Source of the DNA: Ancylobacter moscoviensis
Lineage (GTDB): Bacteria; Pseudomonadota; Alphaproteobacteria; Rhizobiales; Xanthobacteraceae
Direction of reading: 5' to 3'
NCBI RefSeq assembly: GCF_007559435.1
Contig: NZ_VMBP01000002.1
Location: 785,667 to 849,666 of the forward strand
DNA length: 64,000 nt
The first letter of the stretch is position 1; every line of letters starts with the position of its first letter. Below, one piece after another: positions 9,018 through 17,585 of this stretch. The notes beneath the pieces were generated by a model, which was not told the DNA's origin, did no database searches, and saw only the letters and a list, made by a program, of their open reading frames with translations. Position numbers and translations under genes: made by a program.

Positions 9018-10439
9018 TCAGCTCTCCTCCAGCACCCAGGTGTCCTTGGTTCCGCCGCCCTGGCTGGAATTGACCACCAGCGAGCCGGCCTCGAGCGCCA
9101 CCCGGGTGAGGCCGCCGGGCACGATGCGCACCCGGTCGGAACCGGTGAGCACGAAGGGGCGCAGGTCCACGTGGCGCGGCGCGATGCCCTCCTCGACGAA
9201 GGTGGGGCAGGTCGACAGCGCGAGCGTGGGCTGGGCGATGAAGTTGGTCGGATCCTGCTTCAGCTTGGCACGGAACAGCTCGATCTGCGCCTTGTCGGCG
9301 CGCGGGCCGATGAGCATGCCGTAGCCGCCGGAGCCGTGGACCTCCTTCACGACGAGCTCGTTCAGGTGATCGAGCACATATTTCAGGTGGTCGGCCTCGC
9401 GGCAGCGCCAGGTCGGCACGTTCTTCAGCAGCGGCTCCTCGCCGAGATAGAAGCGGATGATGTCCGGCATGTAGCTGTAGACCGCCTTGTCGTCGGCGAC
9501 GCCGGTGCCGACCGCGTTGGTCAGCGTGACGTTGCCGGCATTGTAGGCGCTCATCAGCCCGGGCACGCCGAGGGCGCTGTCGGGCCGGAAGGTGAGGGGG
9601 TCGAGGAAATCGTCGTCGAGGCGGCGATAGATGACGTCGACGCGGCGCGGCCCCTCGGTGGTGCGCATGTAGACGACGTCGCTGCGCACGAAGAGGTCCC
9701 GGCCCTCGACCAGCTCGACGCCCAGCTTGTCGGCGAGGAAGGAGTGCTCGTAATAGGCGGAGTTGTAGATGCCGGGCGTGAGCACGACGACCACGGGGTC
9801 GCTGCTGGCGCTGAGCGGGGCCACCGATTTGAGCGTGGCCAGCAATTCGTCGGTGTAGTTCTCCACCGGCGCGACGCGGTTGTCGGCGAACAGCTCCGGG
9901 AAGAGCCGCATCATGATCTCGCGGTTCTCCAGCATGTAAGAGACGCCGGAGGGCGTGCGGGCGTTGTCTTCCAGGACGTAGAAGGTTTCCGAATCCACCC
10001 GCACCACGTCGATGCCGGCGATGTGGACATAGAGGTCGTGCGGCACCTTCTGGCCGTTCATCTCCGGGCGGAAGGCCGGGTTCTGGTAGACGAGGTCCTC
10101 CGGCACCACGCCGGCCTTGAGGATCTCCCGCCGCGAATAGATGTCCTTCAGGTAGAGGTTCAGCGCCTTCACGCGCTGCTCCAGCCCGCGCGACATGCGG
10201 CGCCATTCGGTGCCGGTGAGGATGCGCGGGATGATGTCGAAGGGGATCAGGCGTTCCTGGGCATCGCTGTCGCCATAGACCGCGAACGTGATGCCGATGC
10301 GCCGGAAGATGAACTCGGCTTCCTTGCGTCGGAAATCCAGCACGTCGGGCGGAACATTGCTCAACCAGCGTGCGAGGGCGGTGTAGGCGGAGCGGATCGA
10401 GCCGTCCGCATTGGTCATCTCGTCGAAGGCGACGCTCAT
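9018..10439 (-). CDS. Circularly permuted ATP-grasp protein (Anbu operon)
   Basis: A 473-residue enzyme of the COG2308 family. It contains VLEDNARTPSGVSYMLENR and KEVHGSGGYGMLIGP, which match the nucleotide- and metal-binding parts of permuted ATP-grasp ligases, and ends with SSQGGGTKDTWVLEE. Relatives are predicted to ligate amino acids to a peptide or protein acceptor. Start MSVAFDEM at 10439 agrees with the family N-terminus; GGGGAG lies 12 or so bases upstream. The frame stays open further upstream but without family-like sequence. First gene of the operon, divergent from the molybdopterin-binding gene with a 205-base shared promoter region. Confidence 0.93.
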   Translation of the reverse strand: MSVAFDEMTNADGSIRSAYTALARWLSNVPPDVLDFRRKEAEFIFRRIGITFAVYGDSDAQERLIPFDIIPRILTGTEWRRMSRGLEQRVKALNLYLKDIYSRREILKAGVVPEDLVYQNPAFRPEMNGQKVPHDLYVHIAGIDVVRVDSETFYVLEDNARTPSGVSYMLENREIMMRLFPELFADNRVAPVENYTDELLATLKSVAPLSASSDPVVVVLTPGIYNSAYYEHSFLADKLGVELVEGRDLFVRSDVVYMRTTEGPRRVDVIYRRLDDDFLDPLTFRPDSALGVPGLMSAYNAGNVTLTNAVGTGVADDKAVYSYMPDIIRFYLGEEPLLKNVPTWRCREADHLKYVLDHLNELVVKEVHGSGGYGMLIGPRADKAQIELFRAKLKQDPTNFIAQPTLALSTCPTFVEEGIAPRHVDLRPFVLTGSDRVRIVPGGLTRVALEAGSLVVNSSQGGGTKDTWVLEES

Positions 10440-10644
10440 AGGTGCAAATCTACTCCCCAACTCGCTCAAGTTAGCTACAAAGCTCGTGCCAGCGGAAGGG
10501 GCGGAAGACTCCGCATTGCGATAATCGAACCATTGCGTGTGGCTTCTGCCCAATTGGCAGGCGACTGCCCTCGCTTGCGGCGTGGTATGCGTTGATTTGC
10601 GGCGGACGAGGCCTCGGACCGCCCACGGGACGGAGGAGAATCGG

Positions 10645-11388
10645 ATGACGGCCTCGGTGGAGCCGGTGACGGCGGCGATCCTGGTGATTGGCGACGAGAT
10701 ACTTTCGGGCCGCACCAAGGACCGGAACATCGGCTACATCGCCGAATATCTCACCACTCTCGGCATCGACGTGCGCGAGGTGCGGGTGGTGCCGGACGTC
10801 GAGGAAGAGATCGTCGCGGCGGTGAACGCGCTCCGTGCGCGCTACACCTATCTCTTCACCACCGGCGGAATCGGGCCGACCCATGACGACATCACCGCCG
10901 ATTCGGTGGCCAAGGCGTTCGGGGTGAGCATCGATGTGGATCCCCGCGCGCGCGCCATGCTCCTCGAATACATAAAGGCGGAGGACCTGAACGAAGCGCG
11001 GCTACGGATGGCGCGCATCCCGGACGGGGCCGAACTCGTGCCCAACCCCGTTTCCAAGGCGCCGGGCTTCTGGATCGGCAACGTCATCGTCATGGCCGGC
11101 GTGCCGACCATCATGCAGGCGATGCTGGATCAGGTGGCGCCCAAGCTGCGCACCGGCGTGCGCATGCTGTCCGAGACGATCCTCGCCAATGCCAGGGAAG
11201 GGGATGTCGGCGGCCCGCTACGGATCATCGCCGAGGCGCATCCGGAAGTGACCATCGGCAGCTATCCCTTCATGGGAGAGGACGGGCGGCCCAACACCAA
11301 TCTGGTGGTGCGCTCACGCGATCCGCGAAAGCTCGCCGCCGCGCTGGTCGAGGTACAAGCGATGGTGGACACCGTGCGTCGCTGGTGA
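10645..11388 (+). CDS. Molybdopterin-binding domain protein (CinA/MoaB type)
   Basis: A 247-residue single-domain protein of the competence/damage-inducible CinA N-terminal type. Motifs are ILVIGDEILSGRTKDRN at the N-terminus and FTTGGIGPTHDDITADS near residue 75. It lacks the C-terminal nicotinamide-mononucleotide deamidase half of full CinA, which is the usual state in alphaproteobacteria. The role is unknown; the fold suggests binding of a molybdopterin-like or nucleotide ligand. Start 10645 is preceded by GGAGGAG. Monocistronic by position. Confidence 0.92.
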   Translation: MTASVEPVTAAILVIGDEILSGRTKDRNIGYIAEYLTTLGIDVREVRVVPDVEEEIVAAVNALRARYTYLFTTGGIGPTHDDITADSVAKAFGVSIDVDPRARAMLLEYIKAEDLNEARLRMARIPDGAELVPNPVSKAPGFWIGNVIVMAGVPTIMQAMLDQVAPKLRTGVRMLSETILANAREGDVGGPLRIIAEAHPEVTIGSYPFMGEDGRPNTNLVVRSRDPRKLAAALVEVQAMVDTVRRW

Positions 11389-11411
11389 TTTCACAGCGCA
11401 GCCTCGCGATA

Positions 11412-11446
11412 AATCATAAAATCTATTGACTTTATGTATTAATAGG
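11412..11446 (+). promoter_or_regulatory. AT-rich promoter region of the ABC importer operon
   Basis: An AT-rich island in GC-rich surroundings about 40-75 bases upstream of the substrate-binding gene. It contains TTGACT (11426-11431) and an imperfect palindrome CTATT...AATAG. A -10 box is not clear at standard spacing, so the exact promoter is uncertain; the composition and place argue for transcription initiation and perhaps regulator binding. Confidence 0.45.
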
Positions 11447-11487
11447 CAAGAGTTCTGTCCAGACATCGGTTTGGACGGAGACTTCCC

Positions 11488-12498
11488 ATGCGCCTTCGCG
11501 CTCTTCTTGCCGCCATGGCGCTCGCCCTGACGCCGGCAGGCACCCTGTTCCACGCTTCGTCCGCGTCGGCGGAAACCGGCGAACTGCGCATCGCCCAGCA
11601 GTTTGGCATCGCCTATCTGCCGCTGATCGTCGCCAAGGAGCAGAAGCTTATCGAGAAGCATGCGGCGGCGGACGGGCTGCCGGATCTGAAGGTCGAATGG
11701 CTGCGCCTCTCGGGTGCGGCGGCGATGAACGATGCGCTGATCTCCGGCGGGCTGGACTTCGCCACGGCCGGCGTCGCGCCGGCCATCCTCACCTGGGACA
11801 AGACGCGCGGTAAGACCGATATCGTGCTGATCTCCTCGCTCGGCTCCATGCCGAACGTGCTGACCACCAACAATCCCAAGGTGAAGACGCTCAAGGACTT
11901 CGCCGCCACCGACCGCATCGCGCTGCCCTCGGTGAAGGTCGGTTTCCAGCCGATCGTGCTGCAGATCGCGGCGGAGAAGGAGTTCGGCCAGTACGACAAG
12001 CTCGACGACCTGACGGTGAGCCTGCCGCATCCCGACGCGACCACCTCGATCCTCGCCGGCACCGGCGGCATCACCGCGCATTTCACCTCGCCGCCCTTCG
12101 TCCAGCAGCAGCTGGAAAGCGGCAAGGTCCATGCGGTGCTGAACAGTTACGACGTGCTGGGCGGCCCGCACACCTTCAACGTGGTCTACGGCACCAAGAA
12201 ATTCGCCACCGAGAACCCGAAAACCGTGAACGCCTTCGTCGCCGCGCTCGACGAGGCCAATGCATGGATCAAGGCCAATCCGGCCGAGGCGGCAAAGCTC
12301 TATATCGCGGCGGAGAGTTCCAAGCTCGATCCGGCCTTCGTCGAGCGGATCATCCGTGACCCGCAGATCAACTTCACCACCGTGCCGGAGCGGGTCGACG
12401 TGTTCTCCGACTTCGAATACCGCATCGGCCTCATCAAGCAGAAGCCCGGCTGGAAGGAGCTGTTCCAGCCCGGCCTGCACGCCCGGAACGGGAGCTGA
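11488..12498 (+). CDS. ABC transporter substrate-binding protein (nitrate/sulfonate/taurine type)
   Basis: A 336-residue periplasmic binding protein. A signal peptide (about 28 residues, ending ASSASA before ETGELR) is followed by an SsuA/NrtA-like fold: FGIAYLPLIVAKE, the GAAAMNDALISGGLDFA substrate-pocket stretch, and a C-terminal lobe. The family takes nitrate, sulfonates, taurine, bicarbonate or pyrimidine precursors; the substrate here cannot be set from sequence. It is followed within five bases by its ATPase and then by the permease, a complete importer. Confidence 0.93.
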   Translation: MRLRALLAAMALALTPAGTLFHASSASAETGELRIAQQFGIAYLPLIVAKEQKLIEKHAAADGLPDLKVEWLRLSGAAAMNDALISGGLDFATAGVAPAILTWDKTRGKTDIVLISSLGSMPNVLTTNNPKVKTLKDFAATDRIALPSVKVGFQPIVLQIAAEKEFGQYDKLDDLTVSLPHPDATTSILAGTGGITAHFTSPPFVQQQLESGKVHAVLNSYDVLGGPHTFNVVYGTKKFATENPKTVNAFVAALDEANAWIKANPAEAAKLYIAAESSKLDPAFVERIIRDPQINFTTVPERVDVFSDFEYRIGLIKQKPGWKELFQPGLHARNGS

Positions 12499-12502
12499 GC
12501 CG

Positions 12503-13363
12503 GTGGCGATGCCGGCCGAGAGCCGCGTGCCACCGCCCACGGCCGGCAAGCCGGCACGCCGCAGCGCGCCTACGGCGCTCGCCGTCGACCATGTGACGCT
12601 GCGCTACGCGACATCCGCCGGCATCGTGACGGCGGTGGAGGATGTTTCCTTCACCATCGGCACCGGCGAGAGGCTGGCGCTGCTCGGGCCTTCGGGCTGC
12701 GGAAAATCGACCCTCCTGCGCGCCGTCGGCGGCTTCCTGAAACCCGCATCGGGCGAAATCCGCCTCGGCGGCCTTCCAGTGAAGGGGCCGGGGCCGGACC
12801 GCATGGTGGTGTTCCAGGAGTTCGACCAGCTCCTTCCCTGGCGCACGGTGGCCGGCAACATCGCCTTTGCCCTGCGCCGGGCTCGCGGCCTGTCGCGGGC
12901 CGAGGCACATGCGGTGGCGCTGGACTGGGCCGGCCGGGTGGGACTCGCCAAATTCGCCGATGCCTATCCGCACACGCTCTCGGGCGGCATGAAGCAGCGG
13001 GTCGCCATCGCCCGCGCCTTCGCGGTGCAGCCGGCGATCCTGCTGATGGACGAGCCCTTTGCCGCGCTGGATGCGCTTTCCCGCCGGCGCATGCAGGACG
13101 AACTGCTCGGCCTGTGCGAGGAGACGGGGGCGACCTGCCTGTTCGTCACCCACGCCATAGACGAGGCGCTGCACGTGGGCACCCGCGTTCTCGTGCTGAG
13201 CCCGCATCCCGGCCGCATCGCCGCCGAATACGAGGTATCCGAGGCGACGCGGCGCGGGACGGCGCCGTTCGGCCTGCTGGAAGCGGAGATCCAGGCGCGG
13301 CTCTTCGCCGGATCGCGCGGAGCCGACGAGGGCGGGAGTGACCACGAGGACGATCATGTCTGA
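12503..13363 (+). CDS. ABC transporter ATP-binding protein
   Basis: A 286-residue ATPase of the SsuB/TauB/NrtD class. It has Walker A GPSGCGKST, Q-loop QEFDQLLPW, signature LSGGMKQRVAIARA, Walker B ILLMDEPFAALD and the H-loop FVTHAIDEA. I chose GTG at 12503 because GGGAG stands eight bases before it; ATG at 12509 is the alternative. The first 25 residues are Pro/Arg-rich and probably disordered. The stop overlaps the following permease gene by eight bases, showing translational coupling. Confidence 0.93.
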   Translation: MAMPAESRVPPPTAGKPARRSAPTALAVDHVTLRYATSAGIVTAVEDVSFTIGTGERLALLGPSGCGKSTLLRAVGGFLKPASGEIRLGGLPVKGPGPDRMVVFQEFDQLLPWRTVAGNIAFALRRARGLSRAEAHAVALDWAGRVGLAKFADAYPHTLSGGMKQRVAIARAFAVQPAILLMDEPFAALDALSRRRMQDELLGLCEETGATCLFVTHAIDEALHVGTRVLVLSPHPGRIAAEYEVSEATRRGTAPFGLLEAEIQARLFAGSRGADEGGSDHEDDHV

Positions 13364-14177
13364 CGGAACGCTGCATCTTCCGGCCGCGGCCTCGCTTCGC
13401 CGTCCGCTGGTGCTGGGCCCCGGCGCGCGCCGGGCGGTGATCCTCGCGCTGCTGGCGGCCGGCTGGGAACTCTATGCGCGCTGGCTCGGCAATTCGCTGC
13501 TGCTGCCGACCTTCCTCGAAACGCTGGGCGCGCTGTGGAGCGAGACGCTGAACGGCGAGCTGCCCCAGCGCGTCTGGGCGTCGCTGGAGGTGCTGCTGAC
13601 CGGCTATGCCATCGGCATCGTGCTGGCGGCGGTGATCACCGCCCTCGCGGTGCTCACCCGCTGGGGGGAGAGCCTGCTCTCGCTGCTCACCTCGATGTTC
13701 AACCCGCTGCCGGCCATCGCGCTGCTGCCCATCGCGCTGCTGTGGTTCGGCATCGGATCGTCGAGCCTCGTCTTCGTCATCGTCCACGCCGTGCTGTGGC
13801 CGCTGGCGCTCGCCTGCCACGCGGGCTTCCGCGCCGTGCCGCCGACATTGCGCATGGCGGGGCGCAATATCGGCCTCTCCGGTCCTTCCTACGTTTTTGC
13901 GCTGCTGGTGCCGGCGGCGCTGCCCTCGATCCTTTCCGGGCTCCGGCTCGGCTGGGCCTTCGCCTGGCGCACGCTGATCGCGGCGGAGATGGTGTTCGGC
14001 GCCAGCGCGCGCTCCGGCGGGCTCGGCTGGTTCATCTTCACCAACCGGGCGCAGCTGGAGACGGCGAACGTCTTCGCCGGCCTGCTGACGGTGATCCTGA
14101 TCGGCCTGGCGGTGGAGACGCTGGTCTTCGCGACGCTGAACCGCGTCACCGTGCGGCGCTGGGGGCAGGAGAGCTGA
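13356..14177 (+). CDS. ABC transporter permease (SsuC/TauC type)
   Basis: A 273-residue inner-membrane permease with about six transmembrane helices and the EAA-loop region (LRMAGRNIGLSGPSYVFALLVPAALPSI-type sequence around residues 160-190) that contacts the ATPase. ATG at 13356 has GAGGA upstream; a GTG at 13338 is in frame. It is the third gene of the binding-protein/ATPase/permease set. No regulator or enzyme for a sulfur or nitrogen compound is adjacent, so the transported compound stays unknown. Confidence 0.93.
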   Translation: MSDGTLHLPAAASLRRPLVLGPGARRAVILALLAAGWELYARWLGNSLLLPTFLETLGALWSETLNGELPQRVWASLEVLLTGYAIGIVLAAVITALAVLTRWGESLLSLLTSMFNPLPAIALLPIALLWFGIGSSSLVFVIVHAVLWPLALACHAGFRAVPPTLRMAGRNIGLSGPSYVFALLVPAALPSILSGLRLGWAFAWRTLIAAEMVFGASARSGGLGWFIFTNRAQLETANVFAGLLTVILIGLAVETLVFATLNRVTVRRWGQES

Positions 14178-14323
14178 CCATGCGGCGGGCGCCGCCGCCC
14201 GTCTAAGGAATAGGGCTTATGGCGTAAGGCGGGGATTTTCGCCGGCCGGCACTGGAGAAGGCGGCGCGCTACGGCTAATGATCTCGGAAAATGGCTCATT
14301 GCGAGCCCTCCGGGATCTGTTCC

Positions 14324-14830
14324 ATGTCCGACGATCGCCAGAAGAAGGCCTTTCCGGTCTCCTGGGACCAGTTTCACCGCGATGCCCGCGCCCTGACCTG
14401 GCGGCTCGCCGGGGCGGGTCCGTTCTCCGGCATCGTCTGCATCACCCGCGGCGGCCTGGTGCCGGCGGCGATCGTGGCCCGCGAGCTGGGGCTGCGAATG
14501 ATCGAGACGGTCTGCATCGCCAGCTATCACGACTATACGAAGCAGGGCGAAATGCAGGTGCTCAAGCCCATCTCCGAGGTCGTCATGGCGACGGCCGGCG
14601 AGGGCGGGCAGGGGCTCTTGGTGATCGACGATCTGGTGGATACCGGCAAGACGGCCCGGCTGGTGCGCGAGATGCTGCCGCAGGCGCATTTCGCCACCCT
14701 CTACGCCAAGCCGCTGGGCCGCCCGCTGGTGGACACTTTCATCACCGAGGTGAGCCAGGATACCTGGATCTATTTCCCGTGGGACATGGGGCTGAGCTTC
14801 CAGCCGCCGATCCGCGACGGGGTGGCGTGA
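14324..14830 (+). CDS. gpt: Xanthine/guanine phosphoribosyltransferase
   Basis: A 168-residue type I phosphoribosyltransferase of the Gpt class for salvage of xanthine and guanine to nucleotides. The PRPP-binding loop [14 protein letters not shown] is near residue 100, and the N-terminal [10 protein letters not shown] loop and the C-terminal WIYFPWD are typical of bacterial XGPRT. Start MSDDRQ at 14324 gives the usual length; an ATG 33 bases upstream is also in frame. It may be co-transcribed with the small acidic gene that starts 13 bases after its stop. Confidence 0.92.
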   Translation: MSDDRQKKAFPVSWDQFHRDARALTWRLAGAGPFSGIVCITRGGLVPAAIVARELGLRMIETVCIASYHDYTKQGEMQVLKPISEVVMATAGEGGQGLLVIDDLVDTGKTARLVREMLPQAHFATLYAKPLGRPLVDTFITEVSQDTWIYFPWDMGLSFQPPIRDGVA

Positions 14831-14842
14831 GGAAAATCATCC

Positions 14843-15208
14843 ATGACCGGCGAGTTTGACAGGACGGACGAGGAGTCCGACGAGGCGTTCGATGCCGCCT
14901 ATGAGACGCATCGCACCGCGCTCTACGACATGCTGATCGACTACGCCGAGAAGCACGATCTGAGCGACGGCTTCATCTCGATGCTCGCCTCCGATATCGG
15001 CCTGTCGCTGCGCATGGTCGCCTATGCCTCGGAGACCGAGAAGCCGTCGGTCGGCGGCCTGCGGCTCGATCTCGACCGCTTCTCCCGGGAGCTGGGCGAG
15101 AGCGTGCGCGACGCCAAGAAATACGCCGCCGAGTTCATCGCCGAGGCGAAGGCCGCGCGCGAGGAGGAGCAGGCGGAGGATGACGGGGCCGAAAGCCGCC
15201 CATCATGA
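14843..15208 (+). CDS. Conserved hypothetical acidic helical protein
   Basis: A 121-residue cytoplasmic protein, acidic at both ends (FDRTDEESDEAFD at the start, AREEEQAEDDGAE at the end), with predicted helices between. I do not recognise a domain with certainty. It follows gpt by 13 bases on the same strand and is probably co-transcribed. High coding quality and normal codon use argue it is real. The distribution looks alphaproteobacterial by composition, but that is inference. Confidence 0.75.
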   Translation: MTGEFDRTDEESDEAFDAAYETHRTALYDMLIDYAEKHDLSDGFISMLASDIGLSLRMVAYASETEKPSVGGLRLDLDRFSRELGESVRDAKKYAAEFIAEAKAAREEEQAEDDGAESRPS

Positions 15209-15296
15209 CCTCTGGTATCCTGATGCGGCTCGCCTTTATGGTGCCGCTGCGGTATGCCGGGGTGCGGCAAAATGTGCCGTTTCGGGAATTCCAACG

Positions 15297-15707
15297 ATGA
15301 CCCCCGCCATCATTTCCGGCATCCTGCGGTCTCCGGCCACGGCCTTCCTCGCGCGTCTCCTGCTCGTCTTCATGTTCCTCGGCAGCGCCATCAGCAAGAT
15401 CACCGATTTTGCCGGCGCGCAGGCCGAGATGGCGTATTTCGGGCTCAACCCGCCGTGGCTGTTCGCGGTGGCGACCATCGCCACGCAGCTTGCCGGCGGC
15501 GTGCTGATCCTGCTGAACCGGGCGACGTGGCTGGGCGCGGCGGCGCTCGGCGTCTTCACGGCGCTGACCATTCCGATCGCGCACCATTTCTGGACCATGG
15601 AAGGCCAGATGGCGCAGATCGAGTTCTATTTCGTCGTCGAGCACCTCGCGGTGATCGGCGGCATGTTGCTGGTCGCCATTCTGGCCGAGCGCACGCGCAC
15701 GGCCTGA
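15297..15707 (+). CDS. DoxX family membrane protein
   Basis: A 136-residue inner-membrane protein with four transmembrane helices and the DoxX-type start (FLARLLLVFMFLGSAISKITDF). DoxX proteins are linked to thiosulfate-quinone oxidation in archaea and to membrane redox stress in bacteria; most family members have no assigned reaction. The ATG at 15297 is the only one giving a family-like N-terminus; an open frame running further upstream reads through the preceding gene in another frame. The loop HHFWTMEGQMAQIEFYF carries the usual polar residues. Confidence 0.9.
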   Translation: MTPAIISGILRSPATAFLARLLLVFMFLGSAISKITDFAGAQAEMAYFGLNPPWLFAVATIATQLAGGVLILLNRATWLGAAALGVFTALTIPIAHHFWTMEGQMAQIEFYFVVEHLAVIGGMLLVAILAERTRTA

Positions 15708-15746
15708 CGGCGTGACGTTCGACGTGGCGTTGAGACGGGAGCCCTC

Positions 15747-17441
15747 ATGAATACCGCGGTGCGCAAGATCGATCCCAACAGCGATGCGGCGATCGCCGCG
15801 TCGGTGACGCCGCGGCCCATCGAGGAAATCGGCAACAAGCTGGGAGTCCCGGCGGCCTCGCTCTACCGCTACGGTCACGACAAGGCGAAGATCGCCCTCG
15901 ATTTCGCCCGTCGCGCCGAGGCCAAGGCGGACGGCAGGCTGATCCTCGTCACCGCGATCAACCCGACCCCGGCGGGCGAGGGCAAGACCACGACCACCAT
16001 TGGCCTGGGCGACGCGCTGGCGCGTGCCGGCAAGCGGGTGGCCATCGCCCTGCGCGAGCCGAGCCTCGGGCCGGTGTTCGGCTCCAAGGGCGGGGCGACG
16101 GGCGGCGGACGCTCGCAGATCGTGCCGATGCAGGACATCAACCTTCACTTCACCGGCGACTTCCACGCCATCAGCGCCGCGCACAACCTGCTCGCCGCCG
16201 CGATCGACAATCACATCTACTGGGGCAACGCGCTCGACATCGACGCCCGGCGCATCAACTGGCGCCGCGTGGTCGACCTCAACGACCGCGCGCTGCGTAG
16301 CGTGGTGGTCGGCCTTGGCGGACCGGGCAACGGTTTCCCGCGCGAGGACGGCTTCGACATCACGGTGGCAAGCGAGGTCATGGCGATCTTCTGCCTCGCG
16401 CGGTCGCTGGAGGATTTGGAAGACCGGCTTGGCCGCATGGTGGTGGCGCAGAACCGCGCCCGCCAGCCGATCACCGCCGGCCAGCTCAAGGTGACGGGCG
16501 CGATGGCGGCGCTGCTGCGCGATGCCTTCCAGCCCAACCTCGTGCAGACGCTGGAGGCGACGCCGGCCGTCGTGCATGGCGGCCCCTTCGCCAACATCGC
16601 CCATGGCTGCAACTCGGTGATGGCGACGCGCACCGCGCTGGGCCTTGCCGACTATGTGGTGACCGAGGCGGGTTTCGGCGCCGATCTCGGTGCCGAGAAG
16701 TTCCTCGACATCAAGTGCCGGCAGGCGGGGCTCTCGCCTTCCGCCGTGGTGATCGTCGCGACCGTCCGCGCGCTGAAGATGCATGGCGGCGTCGGGCAGA
16801 AGGAGCTGGGCCCGGAGAACGTGGCGGCGGTGAAGGCCGGTTCGGCCAATCTCGTGCGGCACATCGAGAACATGAAGGCCTTCGGTTTGCCGGCGGTGGT
16901 GGCGATCAACCGTTTCACCGGCGACACGTCGGCGGAGATCGAGGCGATCAAGCAGGCCTGCGCGGCGGTGGGGGCCAGCGTGCATCTGTGCTCGCACTGG
17001 GCGGAAGGCTCGGCGGGGGCCGTCGACCTCGCCGCCGAGGTGGTGCAACTGGCGTTGCAACCCTCCGCCTTCAAGCCGATCTACGAGAGCAACCTCTCGC
17101 TGGTGCAGAAGATCGAGACCATCGCCCGCCGCATCTATCGCGCCGGAGCCATCTCGATCGATCCGGTCGCGCTGCGCCGTCTCGGCGAGTTCGAGGGGCA
17201 GGGCTATGGCGACCTGCCGATCTGCATGGCGAAGACGCAGTACAGCTTCTCCGCCGACCCCGCGCAACGCGGCGCGCCGGAGGGTTTCACCTTGCCGGTC
17301 CGCGAGGTGAGACTGTCGGCCGGGGCGGGTTTCGTCGTGGCGCTGTGCGGCGATGTGATGACGATGCCGGGCTTGCCCTCGCAGCCGGCGGCCGAGCATA
17401 TCTTCGTCGATGAAACCGGCTTCATCGGCGGGGTGTTCTAG
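15747..17441 (+). CDS. fhs: Formate--tetrahydrofolate ligase
   Basis: A 564-residue enzyme that joins formate to tetrahydrofolate with ATP to give 10-formyl-THF in one-carbon metabolism. The P-loop-like [19 protein letters not shown] (residues about 72-90), [19 protein letters not shown] and the [16 protein letters not shown] region are all intact. The length matches the monofunctional bacterial enzyme. In methylotrophic and formate-using alphaproteobacteria it links formate to serine-cycle or purine synthesis; no other C1 gene is in this window, so which use applies is unknown. A tRNA gene follows by 29 bases. Confidence 0.97.
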   Translation: MNTAVRKIDPNSDAAIAASVTPRPIEEIGNKLGVPAASLYRYGHDKAKIALDFARRAEAKADGRLILVTAINPTPAGEGKTTTTIGLGDALARAGKRVAIALREPSLGPVFGSKGGATGGGRSQIVPMQDINLHFTGDFHAISAAHNLLAAAIDNHIYWGNALDIDARRINWRRVVDLNDRALRSVVVGLGGPGNGFPREDGFDITVASEVMAIFCLARSLEDLEDRLGRMVVAQNRARQPITAGQLKVTGAMAALLRDAFQPNLVQTLEATPAVVHGGPFANIAHGCNSVMATRTALGLADYVVTEAGFGADLGAEKFLDIKCRQAGLSPSAVVIVATVRALKMHGGVGQKELGPENVAAVKAGSANLVRHIENMKAFGLPAVVAINRFTGDTSAEIEAIKQACAAVGASVHLCSHWAEGSAGAVDLAAEVVQLALQPSAFKPIYESNLSLVQKIETIARRIYRAGAISIDPVALRRLGEFEGQGYGDLPICMAKTQYSFSADPAQRGAPEGFTLPVREVRLSAGAGFVVALCGDVMTMPGLPSQPAAEHIFVDETGFIGGVF

Positions 17442-17470
17442 GACATCCGGGCCCCGATGGTCCGGCCGGG

Positions 17471-17557
17471 GCGGACGTGGCGAAACTGGTAGACGCACGA
17501 GACTTAAAATCTTGCGCCCTTAAAGGCTTACGGGTTCGAGTCCCGTCGTCCGCACCA
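17471..17557 (+). tRNA. tRNA-Leu (anticodon UAA)
   Basis: Class II tRNA of 87 bases including an encoded CCA (17555-17557). The acceptor stem GCGGACG (17471-17477) pairs with CGTCCGC (17547-17553), discriminator A. Anticodon stem CGAGA/TCTTG encloses the loop CTTAAAA with anticodon TAA at 17505-17507. A variable arm and the T-loop GGTTCGAGTCC are present. It reads the rare UUA codon of this GC-rich genome. Confidence 0.96.
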
Positions 17558-17585
17558 TTCCTTTCCTGTAGGCCACGAGCCGCCG

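Noticed and set aside
5652..10439. Anbu operon as a true proteasome with ATPase and tagging by Pup
   Set aside because: No Mpa/ARC ATPase, PafA, Dop or Pup-like gene is present; the neighbours match the distinct Anbu set.
9018..10730. Longer ATP-grasp protein starting at 10730
   Set aside because: The additional 97 residues have no family similarity and overlap the divergent molybdopterin-binding gene and its ribosome-binding site.
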